Assembly (NCBI RefSeq): GCF_901709675.1
Contig: NC_051105.1
Span: 5,633,104 to 5,697,103, forward strand
Length of the DNA: 64,000 nucleotides
Origin: Syngnathus acus
Taxonomy: Eukaryota > Chordata > Actinopteri > Syngnathiformes > Syngnathidae
Reading direction: 5' to 3'
Shown: one piece after another, positions 52,401-63,245 of the stretch
Position numbering within the stretch: position 1 is the first letter of the stretch
Layout of the letters: each line of letters starts with the position of its first letter
The notes under the pieces: model-generated
Databases searched by the model: none
What the model saw: the letters and a program-made list of their open reading frames with translations, nothing else
Told to the model about the DNA's origin: nothing
Made by a program: the position numbers and the translations under genes

Positions 52401-53495
52401 GGACTTTGAGGGAATTTCTTGTTTGAATCCAAAGCTACTGGTGTTAGAGGCTTAACATAAACCAGTGGTGGAAAATCACCTATGACTTGAAGGGGATTGT
52501 TCGATGCAGCTGATTTAGCATGAGCATTTTGCGTCTGACTGAACTTTGCTGCCGAGTTCCGCTGGTTGGAAATAGTCAACGGATAGCTCTTGCTCATTTC
52601 CCCTTTGGCGTCAATGCTGGAGGTATGTTTTTCCATCTTTCTTTCTTGGTATTCAATAGGAATAAGGCGTAGAGGAGGCACCGAAGGTGTGGAGGAGAGT
52701 TCTGCAGTTTCGAGCTAAAACAAAACAACGAGACAAACAAAATGAGCGTTCAAACCAAAAATGCCGTATCGCTTTCATCCATCATTATGGTCGTGCAATG
52801 ATTCCGTAGATTTTGCAACAAGGAGCTGAACGGGAGGAAATTTAAGCCTGGGTTGTTAGTGGAAGTCACAGACTTTGTTGTACGTGCTTTTTCAAAATCA
52901 CTAATACATTATTATTATTATTATCAAACCTTTTGTAGCAGGTCATATCTCTAACAAATAGTGGAGGATTAGTTTACGTTAATGACTCTCTGACTGTTAA
53001 TTAAAACGGAACATTGTGATTTCAGTAAAGGCAGAATTTTCTCTTATAAGATTGTGAAGATGTACCAAATGAGTTTCTGCTAAATATATTTTATACCTCA
53101 AACATGTTTATCTGCATAGAAGAACGTCCTTGGACTCGTTGCAAGGTGTCAACGCTCGGACAGCCGAGGACTTCCTTTTTGATGGCAGAAGAAATATTGT
53201 CACCCGTGTCCATGGTGCTGCTCACAAGTGGCTTTTCCCCCGTTGACTTGATTGCCCTTGGAACGCCGCTAAACCTTAGCGATTTACTGGGCATGGATTG
53301 CCTCTGGGTTGCATTCCCTTGCTCCTGAGCGTATGAGAAGGCAGGAAGTCTGGCGCGCACTTTTTTAGGACGAGGCACTTGAGCAGTCGCAACTGTCTCT
53401 AGGCTGATGTTGACCAATGGTATGGGCGACATGGCGGCGTTGTGGCAGGCCTGGGTGACACCACCGCTCCAGGTTGCGGACTTGTTGCTGGGCAT
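46460..53495 (-). CDS. ttll4: Tubulin polyglutamylase TTLL4
   Basis: TTLL4 adds the branching glutamate to tubulin and other proteins such as nucleosome assembly proteins. The ATG at 53495 gives [12 protein letters not shown], the start of a long, poorly conserved Ser-rich N-terminal region (exons about 53091-53495 and 52283-52700). An acidic exon (about 51860-51920) contains [17 protein letters not shown]. The catalytic core follows: [20 protein letters not shown] (about 50180-50250), [20 protein letters not shown] (about 49990-50065), then [40 protein letters not shown] across a splice, [20 protein letters not shown] (about 49300-49365), [14 protein letters not shown] (about 49060-49110) and [20 protein letters not shown] with EVNISPS (about 48150-48215). 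That last segment carries the ATP-grasp Glu and Asn. Downstream come [20 protein letters not shown] and [20 protein letters not shown]-type segments. The C-terminus ends VPNIPEV and is much shorter than in human TTLL4. Confidence 0.95.
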
Positions 53496-54589
53496 GGCAC
53501 TTCAAAACGAGACAATGACAAATCCTCCTCTGAAAAGACACTTGAGGTTTTTGGAGACGTCAGCTGAAACTAGTCAAACTTGGGCACTTTCCAGATTGAT
53601 TTGGATAAAAAGTTCTTGCTAGATGCTGATGAGCAACAGCAATCATCACTGCGATCCAAGCTCAAATACCTGCAAAGAAGACAAAGGCAAGTGACTCGTG
53701 GAGACAAGGAAACATTGAGTTAAACAACTATACCGAATAAGGACAATAATGAATTACCTTGAAGTTCACAACATTCATTACTTCCTAGTCATACTGTTGT
53801 TTGCAAGTAAAAACGGAGCAGAATGTTACTCTGCCAATCTAATTCAGTGTGCACCCCTACATTTTCTTCAAGCGCTCCTTAAATTTTAAGTTAGGGCTTA
53901 CACTGTGCTCCAAGTAAAAAATTTCGTCTGGAGCACTGACATTTAGGTGTAAATAATATGAAATAAAAGCTGGAATTCTTAACTTTGCATGATACTGTAT
54001 TGCTAAGTGTCAGTTTTATCTAAACAAAAATAGGAGGCGATAATCACGATACAGGGTAAGTCACACGGAGTATGAAAGCGATGACAATATTAACACAAAT
54101 TTATTGTTGATGTATAAACTTGCACAAGACCAACAAGTTCAAAGCGACGACTTGTTCGCCCCCACTTTCAAGTCGGTTCATTTGTGGGGTGGGAAAAGTA
54201 CCGTTATCCTTGACACACAAAGGTACACATAAAGATGTCGTATTTAAAGTAAATCTTTATCGAATACCGGTGTCTCCGATTTTTAGAGTAGAGTGAAGAG
54301 CTAGCTAACCACTTGCTGCTAGCTTTGAATCGTATTAATCACAGTTACGCCATGGCAAAACGTACAACAGCGTTACAAAGATTCAACGATAAAACACTGC
54401 CTTCGATACAAGTTGGGGAAAATAACATTAAACTTACTTGAACGTGGAGAAAGAGGCCAGCACGTGGCAGTTCCTCTTTCCACCCCAAGAGGAGTGAATG
54501 GCTCCACTTTCACATGGCAAGGGTCTGACGACAAGAGTGGGGCCAGAGTATCCGGGTGAGCAGTGACGCATCACGGCGACAGAGAAGTT

Positions 54590-54650
54590 ATGACTGCTGA
54601 TGACTTCCGGTTCGCGAGTTCAATGGCGCGCCCTCAGCCGGCCTCCAACG
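54590..54650 (-). promoter_or_regulatory. Probable ttll4 core promoter with ETS motif
   Basis: ACTTCCGG at 54603-54610 reads CCGGAAGT on minus. CpG-containing words (CGCGAG, GGCGCGCC) surround it, about 1.1 kb upstream of the coding start and just upstream of a probable first exon. Confidence 0.45.
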
Positions 54651-54824
54651 TCAACGCACGTCAGATCAGCGCATAAAAAACGTTTCTTTTCTTTTTTTTT
54701 AGTTTCGGTATTTAAAAATCAATAACCAAAATATAAAACAAAACTCATTTTTGATAATCATGTTTTTTTCTGAAAAGGAACAATTATATTTGTTTAGACG
54801 CGGTATTGTAGATCAGCAAGTTCA

Positions 54825-54839
54825 CCAGCAGAGGGCCCT
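54825..54839 (+). promoter_or_regulatory. CTCF-like site CCAGCAGAGGGCCCT
   Basis: The word matches 14 of 15 positions of the vertebrate CTCF core CCASYAGRKGGCRSY as I remember it. It lies between the divergent promoters of ttll4 and the gene at 56178. A motif alone does not prove binding. Confidence 0.4.
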
Positions 54840-55026
54840 CGAGATGCGATTATGGTTGCTTTCAGTACAGCGGACCTTGGTCATATTTTTTAACTACAGG
54901 GCCCCAATTCCACCAATAATATTCAAACTTTGAAGCTGTATTACTACATAACAATGTACTGCATTTTCTTCATGAAGCATGTTGCTACTATTCTACTTCT
55001 GTTGTATTCTGTTCTATGGAACCATT

Positions 55027-55275
55027 TATACCACTTAGGTCGTAGGTGAGGTCAAGCTGACAGAGGCATCCTGGAATGGGTGCCAGCCAATTGCAGGTTT
55101 TTCACATATAAGGACAATTCAGATAACCTAACAAGCTTGTTTTTGGAATATGGGGAAGAAACAGGAGTACCCACAGAAAACCCAAGCATGGGGAATATAT
55201 GCAAACCTCACACAGGAAAGCCAGAGGCCAGTTTTGAAATGTGAACCTCAGAAATGTGAAGTTGATGTGCTGACC
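55027..55275 (+). repeat. Dispersed fish repeat, longest copy
   Basis: Landmarks are GCATCCTGGAATGGGTGCCA then GCCAATTGCAG, then AGATAACCTAACAAGCTTGT, then TTTTTGGAATATGGGGAAGA, GGAGTACCCACAGAAAACCC, and GCAAACCTCACACAGGAAAG, ending near ATGTGCTGACC. It has the same order as the reverse copy at 19385-19600. It lacks coding capacity. Confidence 0.7.
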
Positions 55276-55506
55276 ATTCAATTCTTTTCTATTAGATTCG
55301 ATTCAATTCGATTCCCCTCAGTGTTTCCAGTCTTTCGCCTCCCTCCTTTCTTCTCACAACCTTTTAACCTCCACGTTCTCTATTCCATCTTTCATCCAAT
55401 ATGGTCAGTTTACCACTTGCCTTTCTTCCCTGATTTAACTCTCACCTGTACCCATCACTTTTCCCGTTCTTTATCGTATCACTTCCTCTCTCTCTCTTTC
55501 CCAAGC

Positions 55507-55556
55507 AGAGAGTGAGAGAGAGCGAGCGAGCGAGAGAGAGAGAGAGAGGGAGAGAG
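55507..55556. repeat. (GA)n/(GAGC)n microsatellite
   Basis: GAGA with interspersed GCGA units, in the presumed 5' UTR or promoter of the gene at 56178. Confidence 0.9.
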
Positions 55557-56177
55557 GTTGCTGAGAGGTGGCTGAAGAGCTTCTACAGTCTATTCACCGA
55601 GAGTAAGTGAGAGTGCACAGGACACAAAAAGAGGAGAAGTAAAATCTTACTCTCCTCCTCCCGGATGATCTCTTAACTTGTGAACCTGACAGGAATATAA
55701 CAGAAGAGGACACATTTTTTTCCTGAGCTGGGATGAATATGGACCCCAATTTTGTCATCAACTACTAGAAGAAAACAAGAATAAAGGAAAAGACTTAAAG
55801 GAAAGTAATGAAAATCACTAGAACATTTTCAAATATCTAGAATTAGTAATATTTGAATTGATTTTTATATCTACAGAGGGGAAAAAAGAAACTAGAAGCC
55901 ATACATATGTGGAGCAAAAGGGATGCCGGAATCTTATTTCGGAAGACAATAGCAAAACTCAGGAACCTGCACTGGAAGAAAAAAAGCTCATTTGTGACAA
56001 GAAACAAGTTTTAAAACGGATGATTAAAAATAATCATTATTTCAAAGGAAAAGGAGAGCCAATTAAAAGTTAGATATAGAGAGAAAGTGCTGACGACAAA
56101 TAAAGAGGAAAGCAACAATAGAAAGTGATCTGAAGAAAGTTCAAGGATTACAGACCCAGAAGAAGGCGACTGGGACA

Positions 56178-59100
56178 ATGACACATCCTCTCCTCATCTT
56201 CATCCTCCACTTGGCGGCGTTGATGGCGGAAGGCGTGCCTCAGGCGCAGCTGGAGCGCTGGGTGCGCTCGGGCCTGCAGTCCCTGGAGTGGGACCGGCTG
56301 GACCGCTGCCTGCGTGCCTCCTCTCACTCGGAAACCGAGTGTCGGCGGTTCGCCCACTTGCCGCCCTCCGCCGTGGCCGTCTACACTTCTGAGCCGCAAC
56401 CCGCCACTGCAGGTGACACATCAAAAGTCACACCTTTGACATTGAGATCTCAAGCTAGTGTTATAGGGTGTGACGTTAAGGTTTCAAAGTATGATTTCGA
56501 GGGGATTAGGGTTCGCTTTGGGTTTCCTTCCACATTTTTTTAAATGTATGCATTATAATCTTTGGGTGAAAGTTCAATGAATAAATGTGAATTTACTGAT
56601 ATTGTTTGCAAAGTCTCACAAAGGACAATGTAAATAAATACTTCACAATCTCACATTCCTAACAGATATATAGTAACTGAGTTGAATAGTTAAATTCCTT
56701 TGGTTGTGACTGTGTTCAGGAGGAGGAGGATTGAAAATGGATGAACATGATTGATTTATATTGTGACCCAGGTGCCGCCGACAAAGTGCTTGCCATCCTC
56801 CCAGACTCTTACTCGTCCAGCGGGATGATCAGCTCCAAATTTCGGAGTGCTTTTAGCATGGGCCCATTGGTGAACAAGAGGGAGAGCAGACACAGGTACC
56901 AACCTCCGGCTTTCCCTGCCTCCATGAGCCATGACGCCGTTCTGGTGCTGGACCCGAATCCCGGCGAGAACTTTGGACACCCGGTTGCCCTCTTCTACGT
57001 GGACCTAAATGTGACAAAGAAGAGATGTGCCCACCTCGATGGCATTTACCTGGGTGAGTCTGGTTGATTGAGTTTCAGCTGCACTTAGTTTTTAATAAAC
57101 ACTACAATCGCATTGAGTAAAGCGAAGACCTCCAGCAAAGCCAGAACTTTCAAATGTGAGTGGTTTTACTATTTTTTAATTTCATTATACAAGGGGCAGT
57201 TAATTTTTGGACTTGATTGGAACCTGAAAATTTGCTGACAGAATGTAGATTGCACTCACCACGCTATACGCCTCGATAGGCATATTTAATTGCACGCCCA
57301 CGGCACATCTGGCGATTTGGTGACCAAAAGTAGACTAGATTTTAGACTAGCTAAAAGCAGGTCTAAGATGTGGCGCAGATGGTGTCAATTCAGTGGAGTT
57401 TAGCAATTCTAGTGGATTTAGAACAGGCAAAAGCAGACAGATGCTGAGCTCCGCAGAGGTGTCATCGTATTTCATTCATAAATATGACAACATATGGGAA
57501 GCGAGGAAAAGGATGTCGCTTGGGATATTGTGTCTTTTTAGCATTCACACCAAAGGCCTGCAACTGGGCCACGGTCTGAGGCAGCATGGCGCTTTCTCAT
57601 TAGATTCTGGAGGTGATCATCATCAGCATTCTGGTCCATTTGAAGCATGCAAATCAAAAGTTGGTCCGACAACATGCAAACTTGTGCTTTTTGGTGGTTT
57701 GAAAAATAACACATCACAGCTTAAGAGAGATAGATAAAAGGCCATCAGGGAGAGTGAACAAAGTGCTCCAAAAAAAAATAAAAAATTGTCCGGGGGGACA
57801 GGAAGTGAGTATCGGATCCTCACAAACCCAGTAAAAGAAACAGTGGTAAAAGTGCAAATTGCTCACCCCCCTCTGTGAAAAAGATTGCAGCCAGATGTTA
57901 AGGTGAATTTGGCCTGTGTGCCTCACCAGTCAATTATTTATACACGCACACACACAAAATGCTATGCCCCCTGCTGAGTTCTAAGGATAGATTTGGGATA
58001 GCAGTTTTTTTTTTTTTTTTTTAAAGTTGAGCTGTCTTTAAACCTTTTTAATCAGAAGAGGTCTCCAAAAAGTCTTTGGGGCAAAGAACTCCAAAAAGCA
58101 GCTTCTTGGAAATATTTGGCTCCAGTGGAATGTTTTTTTTCCTGGTCTTGAGTGAACTCTATTCATTGCATCTATTGCATCTTCAGGAGAAGAGTGTCTG
58201 ACTCAGGCCTTGAAAGGTCGCTGTCAGAACCAGCTGAAGCGTCGGCAAGCCGGGCCCGAGAGGCTTATGGGACATGGGCACGGCTGGCTGGTGGGCGGAG
58301 CTTCACGCAAAGATACCTTTAGCAGTCCAGTCAGTGGACGGCTCTGTGAGGTCCACTTCCTTCCTTTGGTGGTCAGAGTCGGAGACAGCAACCGGACCCA
58401 GAGACTCAAATGTGTAGGTCAGTTTCAAACCTGATGTGAGGACATGTTGATCATGTTGAATTTCCATAACCTCATTTTGCTTGTGCAGATCACACAGACT
58501 TTTCCAGGTGTCCTCAATTGGTGCCCATTGGATCCCCAAGTTTGCCCATCTCGAGCTGTGAGCTAAACAAAAACACCAGACGCTGCCACCAGCAGCCACT
58601 GGCCACTCACCTCTCCTGCCGCCTTTACCAGACCTGCGACCATGCCGTGCTTATCTCCGGTAGAATGCACACCACAGCTCAATGTCCAATAACGTTATTG
58701 GCTTACCAGTTTGATTTTGTTTGCGTCAGGTGGCTGGCGGCAACAGATGACGTTCCAGCGACACGTGCAGAATCTTCAGAGGTTCTACAGAATGTTGCGG
58801 ATGAATGGTTTTCACAAAGATCACGTCAAGACCTTCTTTGCAAGCAGTGGGCACATTCCAGGTAGGACTTCCTAAAGATGATATTGCAATTATAAATGGA
58901 ACAGTGCAGGTAACTTCTTTGTCCATGTTCTTCCGCTGCAGAGGAGCTGGAGGGTGCTTACTCAGCCACGGAGAAGGCGGTGATCCGTAACCACGTGTCC
59001 TATGTCTGCAGGAAACAACACTGCGCCGACTCACTAGTGCTTTATCTGAACTCACCCACGCGCAGTGATGGGACCATGCTCCTATGGGACGCCAACCTCA

Positions 59101-59845
59101 ACGGCATTGTAAGATGGAGGGAGACACAACCAGATAGTGTTGTTGATCAGATTGAGGGAGAACATAGAGGAACTAGAGAGGAGCCTTACCTGTTTAGTTG
59201 TTTCTACTTCCAGGCTGATCTGAAGGAGCGCTACTCAGTCAACGAGCTGTTGACTGACCTGGCCGGCTGCAGGGCAACTCGTGTTTTGTTGTTCGTGGAT
59301 CAGAGCTACAGTGGCGTTCTTTCCAAAAGGCTGAGAGGCTCCCAGAAACATCTCAATGTGGTTTTGATCCAGAATCAAAAATTGTTGAACCAAAACTACC
59401 AGAACCACAGGGTGGCTATGAGCTGGGAGGACAGCAGCTGGGGTCATCTTGGTCCCTCAACCTGCTTGCTGGATTACTTGGAGAAGGTATTTTAATGAAT
59501 TAGAAGTTCCAAGAGCTCATTTACTCTTCTTTTTTTCTTATTAGATGTAATGAATTCACCAACTTTCAGAATTCCTACTCTTTACATTATTGTCAATGAA
59601 ATTCAATCAATATCAAGCCCATTGACAACAAATGTTCTGAAAAAAACTTTGTAACAACCTGATTGCAGAGTGCGGGGGCTTCCCACCTGTTGGACCGGTG
59701 GGCCAACCTTTTGAACATCACCCTGGCAGGAGCTCCATGCAACGCCACACCTCCGCTAACGGATAGCGAGATGCGGCGGTGGTACCAGGGATGCCAGAAC
59801 CTGCCAACCGCGCTCTGGCACAGAAAGTACAGGGGGATCAACTAA
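56178..59845 (+). CDS. Secreted C13 (legumain/GPI8)-like pseudopeptidase, uncharacterised
   Basis: I do not know a gene name. Eight exons join in frame into about 555 residues: 56178-56412, about 56772-57053, 58186-58416, 58489-58659, 58730-58860, 58942-59109, 59214-59487 and 59669-59845. Residues 1-18 (MTHPLLIFILHLAALMAEG) form a signal peptide. N-glycosylation sequons (NVT, NRT, NIT, NAT) and many cysteines fit a secreted glycoprotein. There is no membrane anchor. From about residue 300 the text follows the C13 peptidase fold: HAVLISGGW for the first strand, RHVQNLQRFYRMLRMNGF for the usual RHQAD...Y...NGI helix, SLVLYLNSPTRSDGTMLLW where legumain has YFTDHG, and VLLFVDQSYSGVL where legumain has IEACESG. 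The catalytic His-Gly and Cys positions hold Pro-Thr and Ser, so peptidase activity is not expected. The N-terminal half matches nothing I recognise. AATAAA signals lie at 60510-60519. Confidence 0.8.
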
Positions 59846-59872
59846 GAAAGGGGGGAACCCTAAGAGACTGAC

Positions 59873-59914
59873 AGAGTGAGAGCGAGAGAAAGCGAAAGAG
59901 CGAGAGAAAGAGAG
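59873..59914. repeat. GA-rich microsatellite in the 3' UTR
   Basis: GAGA/GCGA/AAGC units, similar in style to the one at 55507-55556 in the 5' region of the same gene. Confidence 0.8.
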
Positions 59915-60509
59915 ACCTCACACACAGAAAATACATGTTCGAGTTTATCACATGCATGTGTAGATGGACAGTAGATGCAATGTGCTTGTGTTTGATGTGT
60001 GTTTGTGTGTCCGTGTATGTATGTATAGTGTGTGTGGGTTTGTGTGCGTGTATAAGTGTGTTTTCTGCCCTAACGCTGAACCTGGACTGCAACCATGATG
60101 ATGACAGCTCATCCCAAGGGGGTGTCCTGAACCTGAACACCATTTGTGTTGATATGTGTGTGGAGGTTCAGCAAAAGGACACACTTGGGTCAAAGTGTGT
60201 GTGTGTGGGTGTGTGTGTGTTAGTTCAACATTTCACAACTGATCACTTGTCTCCTACTTTGGTCAGCATAGGAGTTTTTTTTGGTCATTTCTTTGCTTCC
60301 TCTTTTCATCCACCACCTACCATCCTTTCTGTTTTCAAATTAATTTATCCACTTATCCTTTTACCAAAAGCTCCCCTTTAACTTAATTGGCTGCACATTG
60401 TTATTGTTATTTTGCTAATAATTGTTATTTTGATAATAAGTTAACTCTCAAAACAGTTATATCTGCTATTTGTAGTGGATAAAAATATAGTTTAGTATGG
60501 TAGTAGTAT

Positions 60510-60519
60510 AATAAATAAA
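60510..60519 (+). terminator. Overlapping polyadenylation signals (AATAAATAAA)
   Basis: Two overlapping AATAAA words about 665 bases after the stop of the C13-like gene are the first canonical signals downstream. Confidence 0.5.
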
Positions 60520-60654
60520 GTATATATACTTAGAATATGATACCATGTTTGCACAAGTAGTTGTTTGTATTTTGAGACGAATGCTGGAAGACCTCTATTA
60601 CAAAAAACTGCGGCAACTGGGGAATTCCCTACGCACATCGATGTGACCCGAAAA

Positions 60655-60735
60655 AAAAACCCCAGCTGGGATAGGCTCCAGCTCACCTAAAGATAAAAAT
60701 AGAAATTGAAAATCTGTAAATGGTTGGATGAATTT
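60655..60735 (-). repeat. Dispersed fish repeat, end fragment
   Basis: CCCCAGCTGGGATAGGCTCC followed by AGCTCACC and a tail with ATGGTTGGATGAAT is the reverse complement of the GGAGCCTATCCCAGCTG end of the family. Confidence 0.7.
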
Positions 60736-61017
60736 TTCTCCAGAACCCCCCAGTAGAAAAAAAACAACGATGAGACCAAAATAAAACATCATTTGCGTAT
60801 CTTAACATCCCAGAATGATATCAGATTTGAAAACATAGAGATGTTTTTCTGTGCCCCGAATAAAGCAAGAAGAGCAAGGGACGCTAAGGACACGGAAGGA
60901 GAAGCTGAGATTGGCCTGCGATGATCATGATTAAAAGATGAAGCACTGAGACTGCCCTCACTGCTACACCGGCTGGCCATGGCTTTTTAATAAGGGCACC
61001 ACTCCTGTGTGCATACA

Positions 61018-61049
<32 letters not shown>
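61018..61049. repeat. TG microsatellite
   Basis: Alternating TG over about 30 bp. Confidence 0.85.
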
Positions 61050-62339
61050 TGGTGAATCACACACTCTGGCAAGAACTCATTACTGATAATGTGTTGTCTA
61101 CTTTTTAATTGTTTTTGTCCTGTCCCTGACTTGACCTCTATTTTCGTCAACCTCCAACTAACAATGTACACTACATAGACAAAAGTGATGTGACACATTT
61201 GAATTTATAAGAAATGAAAATTCTTCTTATATAATCATCCTTTGGAAAGGATTCTGGCGTCTCAATGGAATTGTTTTTTCTTCATCTTATTTAACTGATT
61301 AAAAGGTGTGTCTGATTTTTTTTGTTTAAAGAAAAAATGTATGACAGTTGTTTTGCATTGATGTTTGTTCACACAATGTTCAAGATAGAAACTGAGGAAA
61401 ACATTCCCAAATGTGTGGATTGACAGAATGGACCAACCACCAAGATTGTATCCAAAAAGTAGCTGTGTGTTCAAATCACAAGTTTTGTGTACAGATTATA
61501 AAATGACAATTAAGAAGAAATGTTTCTAGTGGCATGCAGTATTTCACAGAATCTAGTCAATAAAGCTCTTATAGAAACGTGATCATGATTGGATGCTGGA
61601 ATTTATTGGGAACTGGACGTGGGCTCTTTAATTGTCCTGACTGGTCACAATTCCAACATGGATGTGCAAATAGTCCTGATTGGTCAATGGTCATGTACAT
61701 CGATCGTACGGTAAGTCAAAACTTACTAGTAACTTGGATAGCCTAATAGAAATTGAAACAGAATTGATTATCGATCCAGTGCATTGCATCAATCTAATAC
61801 CACAAGCGAAACGCAGCATGTGGCTGTTTGTGTTTTTTTATGAGTGTCCCTTTGAGATACTGTTCTCACAGCGACGCACCATCTGTCTCTGTCAAAGTTG
61901 CCCTCAGGCCGCTCATATAGTTTTACTCCAAACACTAACCTTTGACACCGCCACTCAAGGCCCATCCAGGATGTTTTTACCAAAACAAGCTCAGTATCGC
62001 AACCAGCTCAGCGAATAATGAGCGGCTTGACTTTTTGACACAATGGTACCAAACATCGCGGGTCAAGTTAAGGCACAATTTAGGGAGCAGGGAGCTTGCT
62101 TAGCTAAGAAAATCATCTTTGGTTTTAGATATGGATGCTATTTGCGATGAGGTTTGTTTTGGAACGAACAAATTATTCAGGTTTAAATTATGATGACTAT
62201 ATTTCTTCAAATACTCAACATTCCTCAATTGCAGGTGTGGCCAAGCCAACATTCGAACCTCAACTTTGAGTTTGTTTGTCTTAAATTGCTATTTTGTTAT
62301 TATAAGGAAATGCAAATTTTTAACAAAATTATAAGCGGT

Positions 62340-62392
62340 TAGTGTTTATTATCTCAGCTCATAACATCGATGAACTGAGATAATAAACACTA
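62340..62392. other. Near-perfect 53-bp inverted repeat (hairpin)
   Basis: TAGTGTTTATTATCTCAG (62340-62357) is the exact reverse complement of CTGAGATAATAAACACTA (62375-62392). Inside, one C-A mismatch is followed by four more pairs (TCAT with ATGA), leaving a 7-base loop AACATCG. The total is 22 pairs in 23 positions. It could be a small foldback element or a hairpin RNA precursor. Confidence 0.9.
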
Positions 62393-63207
62393 GATGCTCA
62401 TACATGAACATTAACTGCTGAGTCCATGAGTCCACCTTTGCTAACCAAAACAGCAGCACCCAGAGTGCTTCGATTTTTTATTTTTAGTTGACTTTCATTT
62501 GACACAAATTCATATTATTCCTAATTTTGTACTTGTGTGTAGGCTCAACTACTACTGATCCCATAATTTACACATCTGTTGCCCCGTTTTTGAATTAAGG
62601 TGTTCATTTGTTTTTAGTATCTTACTGCGTTATGATCGGAAATAAGTAAATAGTGAAGAGAAAGAAGAGCAAGCAAGAGCAAAGATGCTTTAAAAAAAAC
62701 AACCTTGCGCCATTTAAAATGCTTACGCAGACTTGAAGCGACTTTACTATGAATTAATAAAAACACAAGTCTGCTACTGTCTGACCTACCAGACGGAGTG
62801 AAAGAGAGGCACAAGTTTTGAAATGGATGACGCTAGAGAATGGGGGAGGCAAACAGCTTGTCAACAGGCACGACTTAGGCACACACACAGAATTACAGGA
62901 GACATTTAATTAGCATTAATGCTTACTAGTATCTTGGGAACATATAGATAAAAACATTTCGGGCAGATGCATCTCCTTTCCATGACCTTTTTTGACCTCT
63001 GTATTTTGCAACACAACATTGGGCAATTACCCGTACTCCATTTTAAAGAGTATATCGATCGAACATGGGTATAAAGTTCCTGTCACTAGATTATCACAAA
63101 AAATGACTTTTGTGTGTGGCTCCTGCGTGTGAGAAGGGAAGACTTCCTACTCATCTCTTATATCAAAGGACACCGTACGCCTCAGCAGTTAAAGTGGCTC
63201 TTCATCT

Positions 63208-63245
63208 GTGTGTGTGTGCGAGTGTGTGTGTGCGCGTGTGCGCCT
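63208..63245. repeat. TG microsatellite
   Basis: Alternating TG/CG over about 38 bp. Confidence 0.85.

Larger units (their letters stand above)
53496..56177. other. ttll4 5' region, repeat copy, and 5' UTR of the downstream gene
   Basis: The ttll4 5' UTR and first intron span 53496 to about 54440, with a donor-like AAGTAAGTTT on minus there. The stretch 54440-54660 is a GC-richer promoter-like patch. A strong CTCF-like word lies at 54825-54839. A dispersed repeat copy occupies 55027-55275. A GA microsatellite lies at 55507-55556, followed by A-rich DNA that is probably the 5' UTR of the gene starting at 56178. No coding exon is seen. Confidence 0.6.

Noticed and set aside
61680-62018. 112-codon open frame on plus
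   Set aside because: No similarity to any family I know, no splice or promoter context, and the composition looks random.
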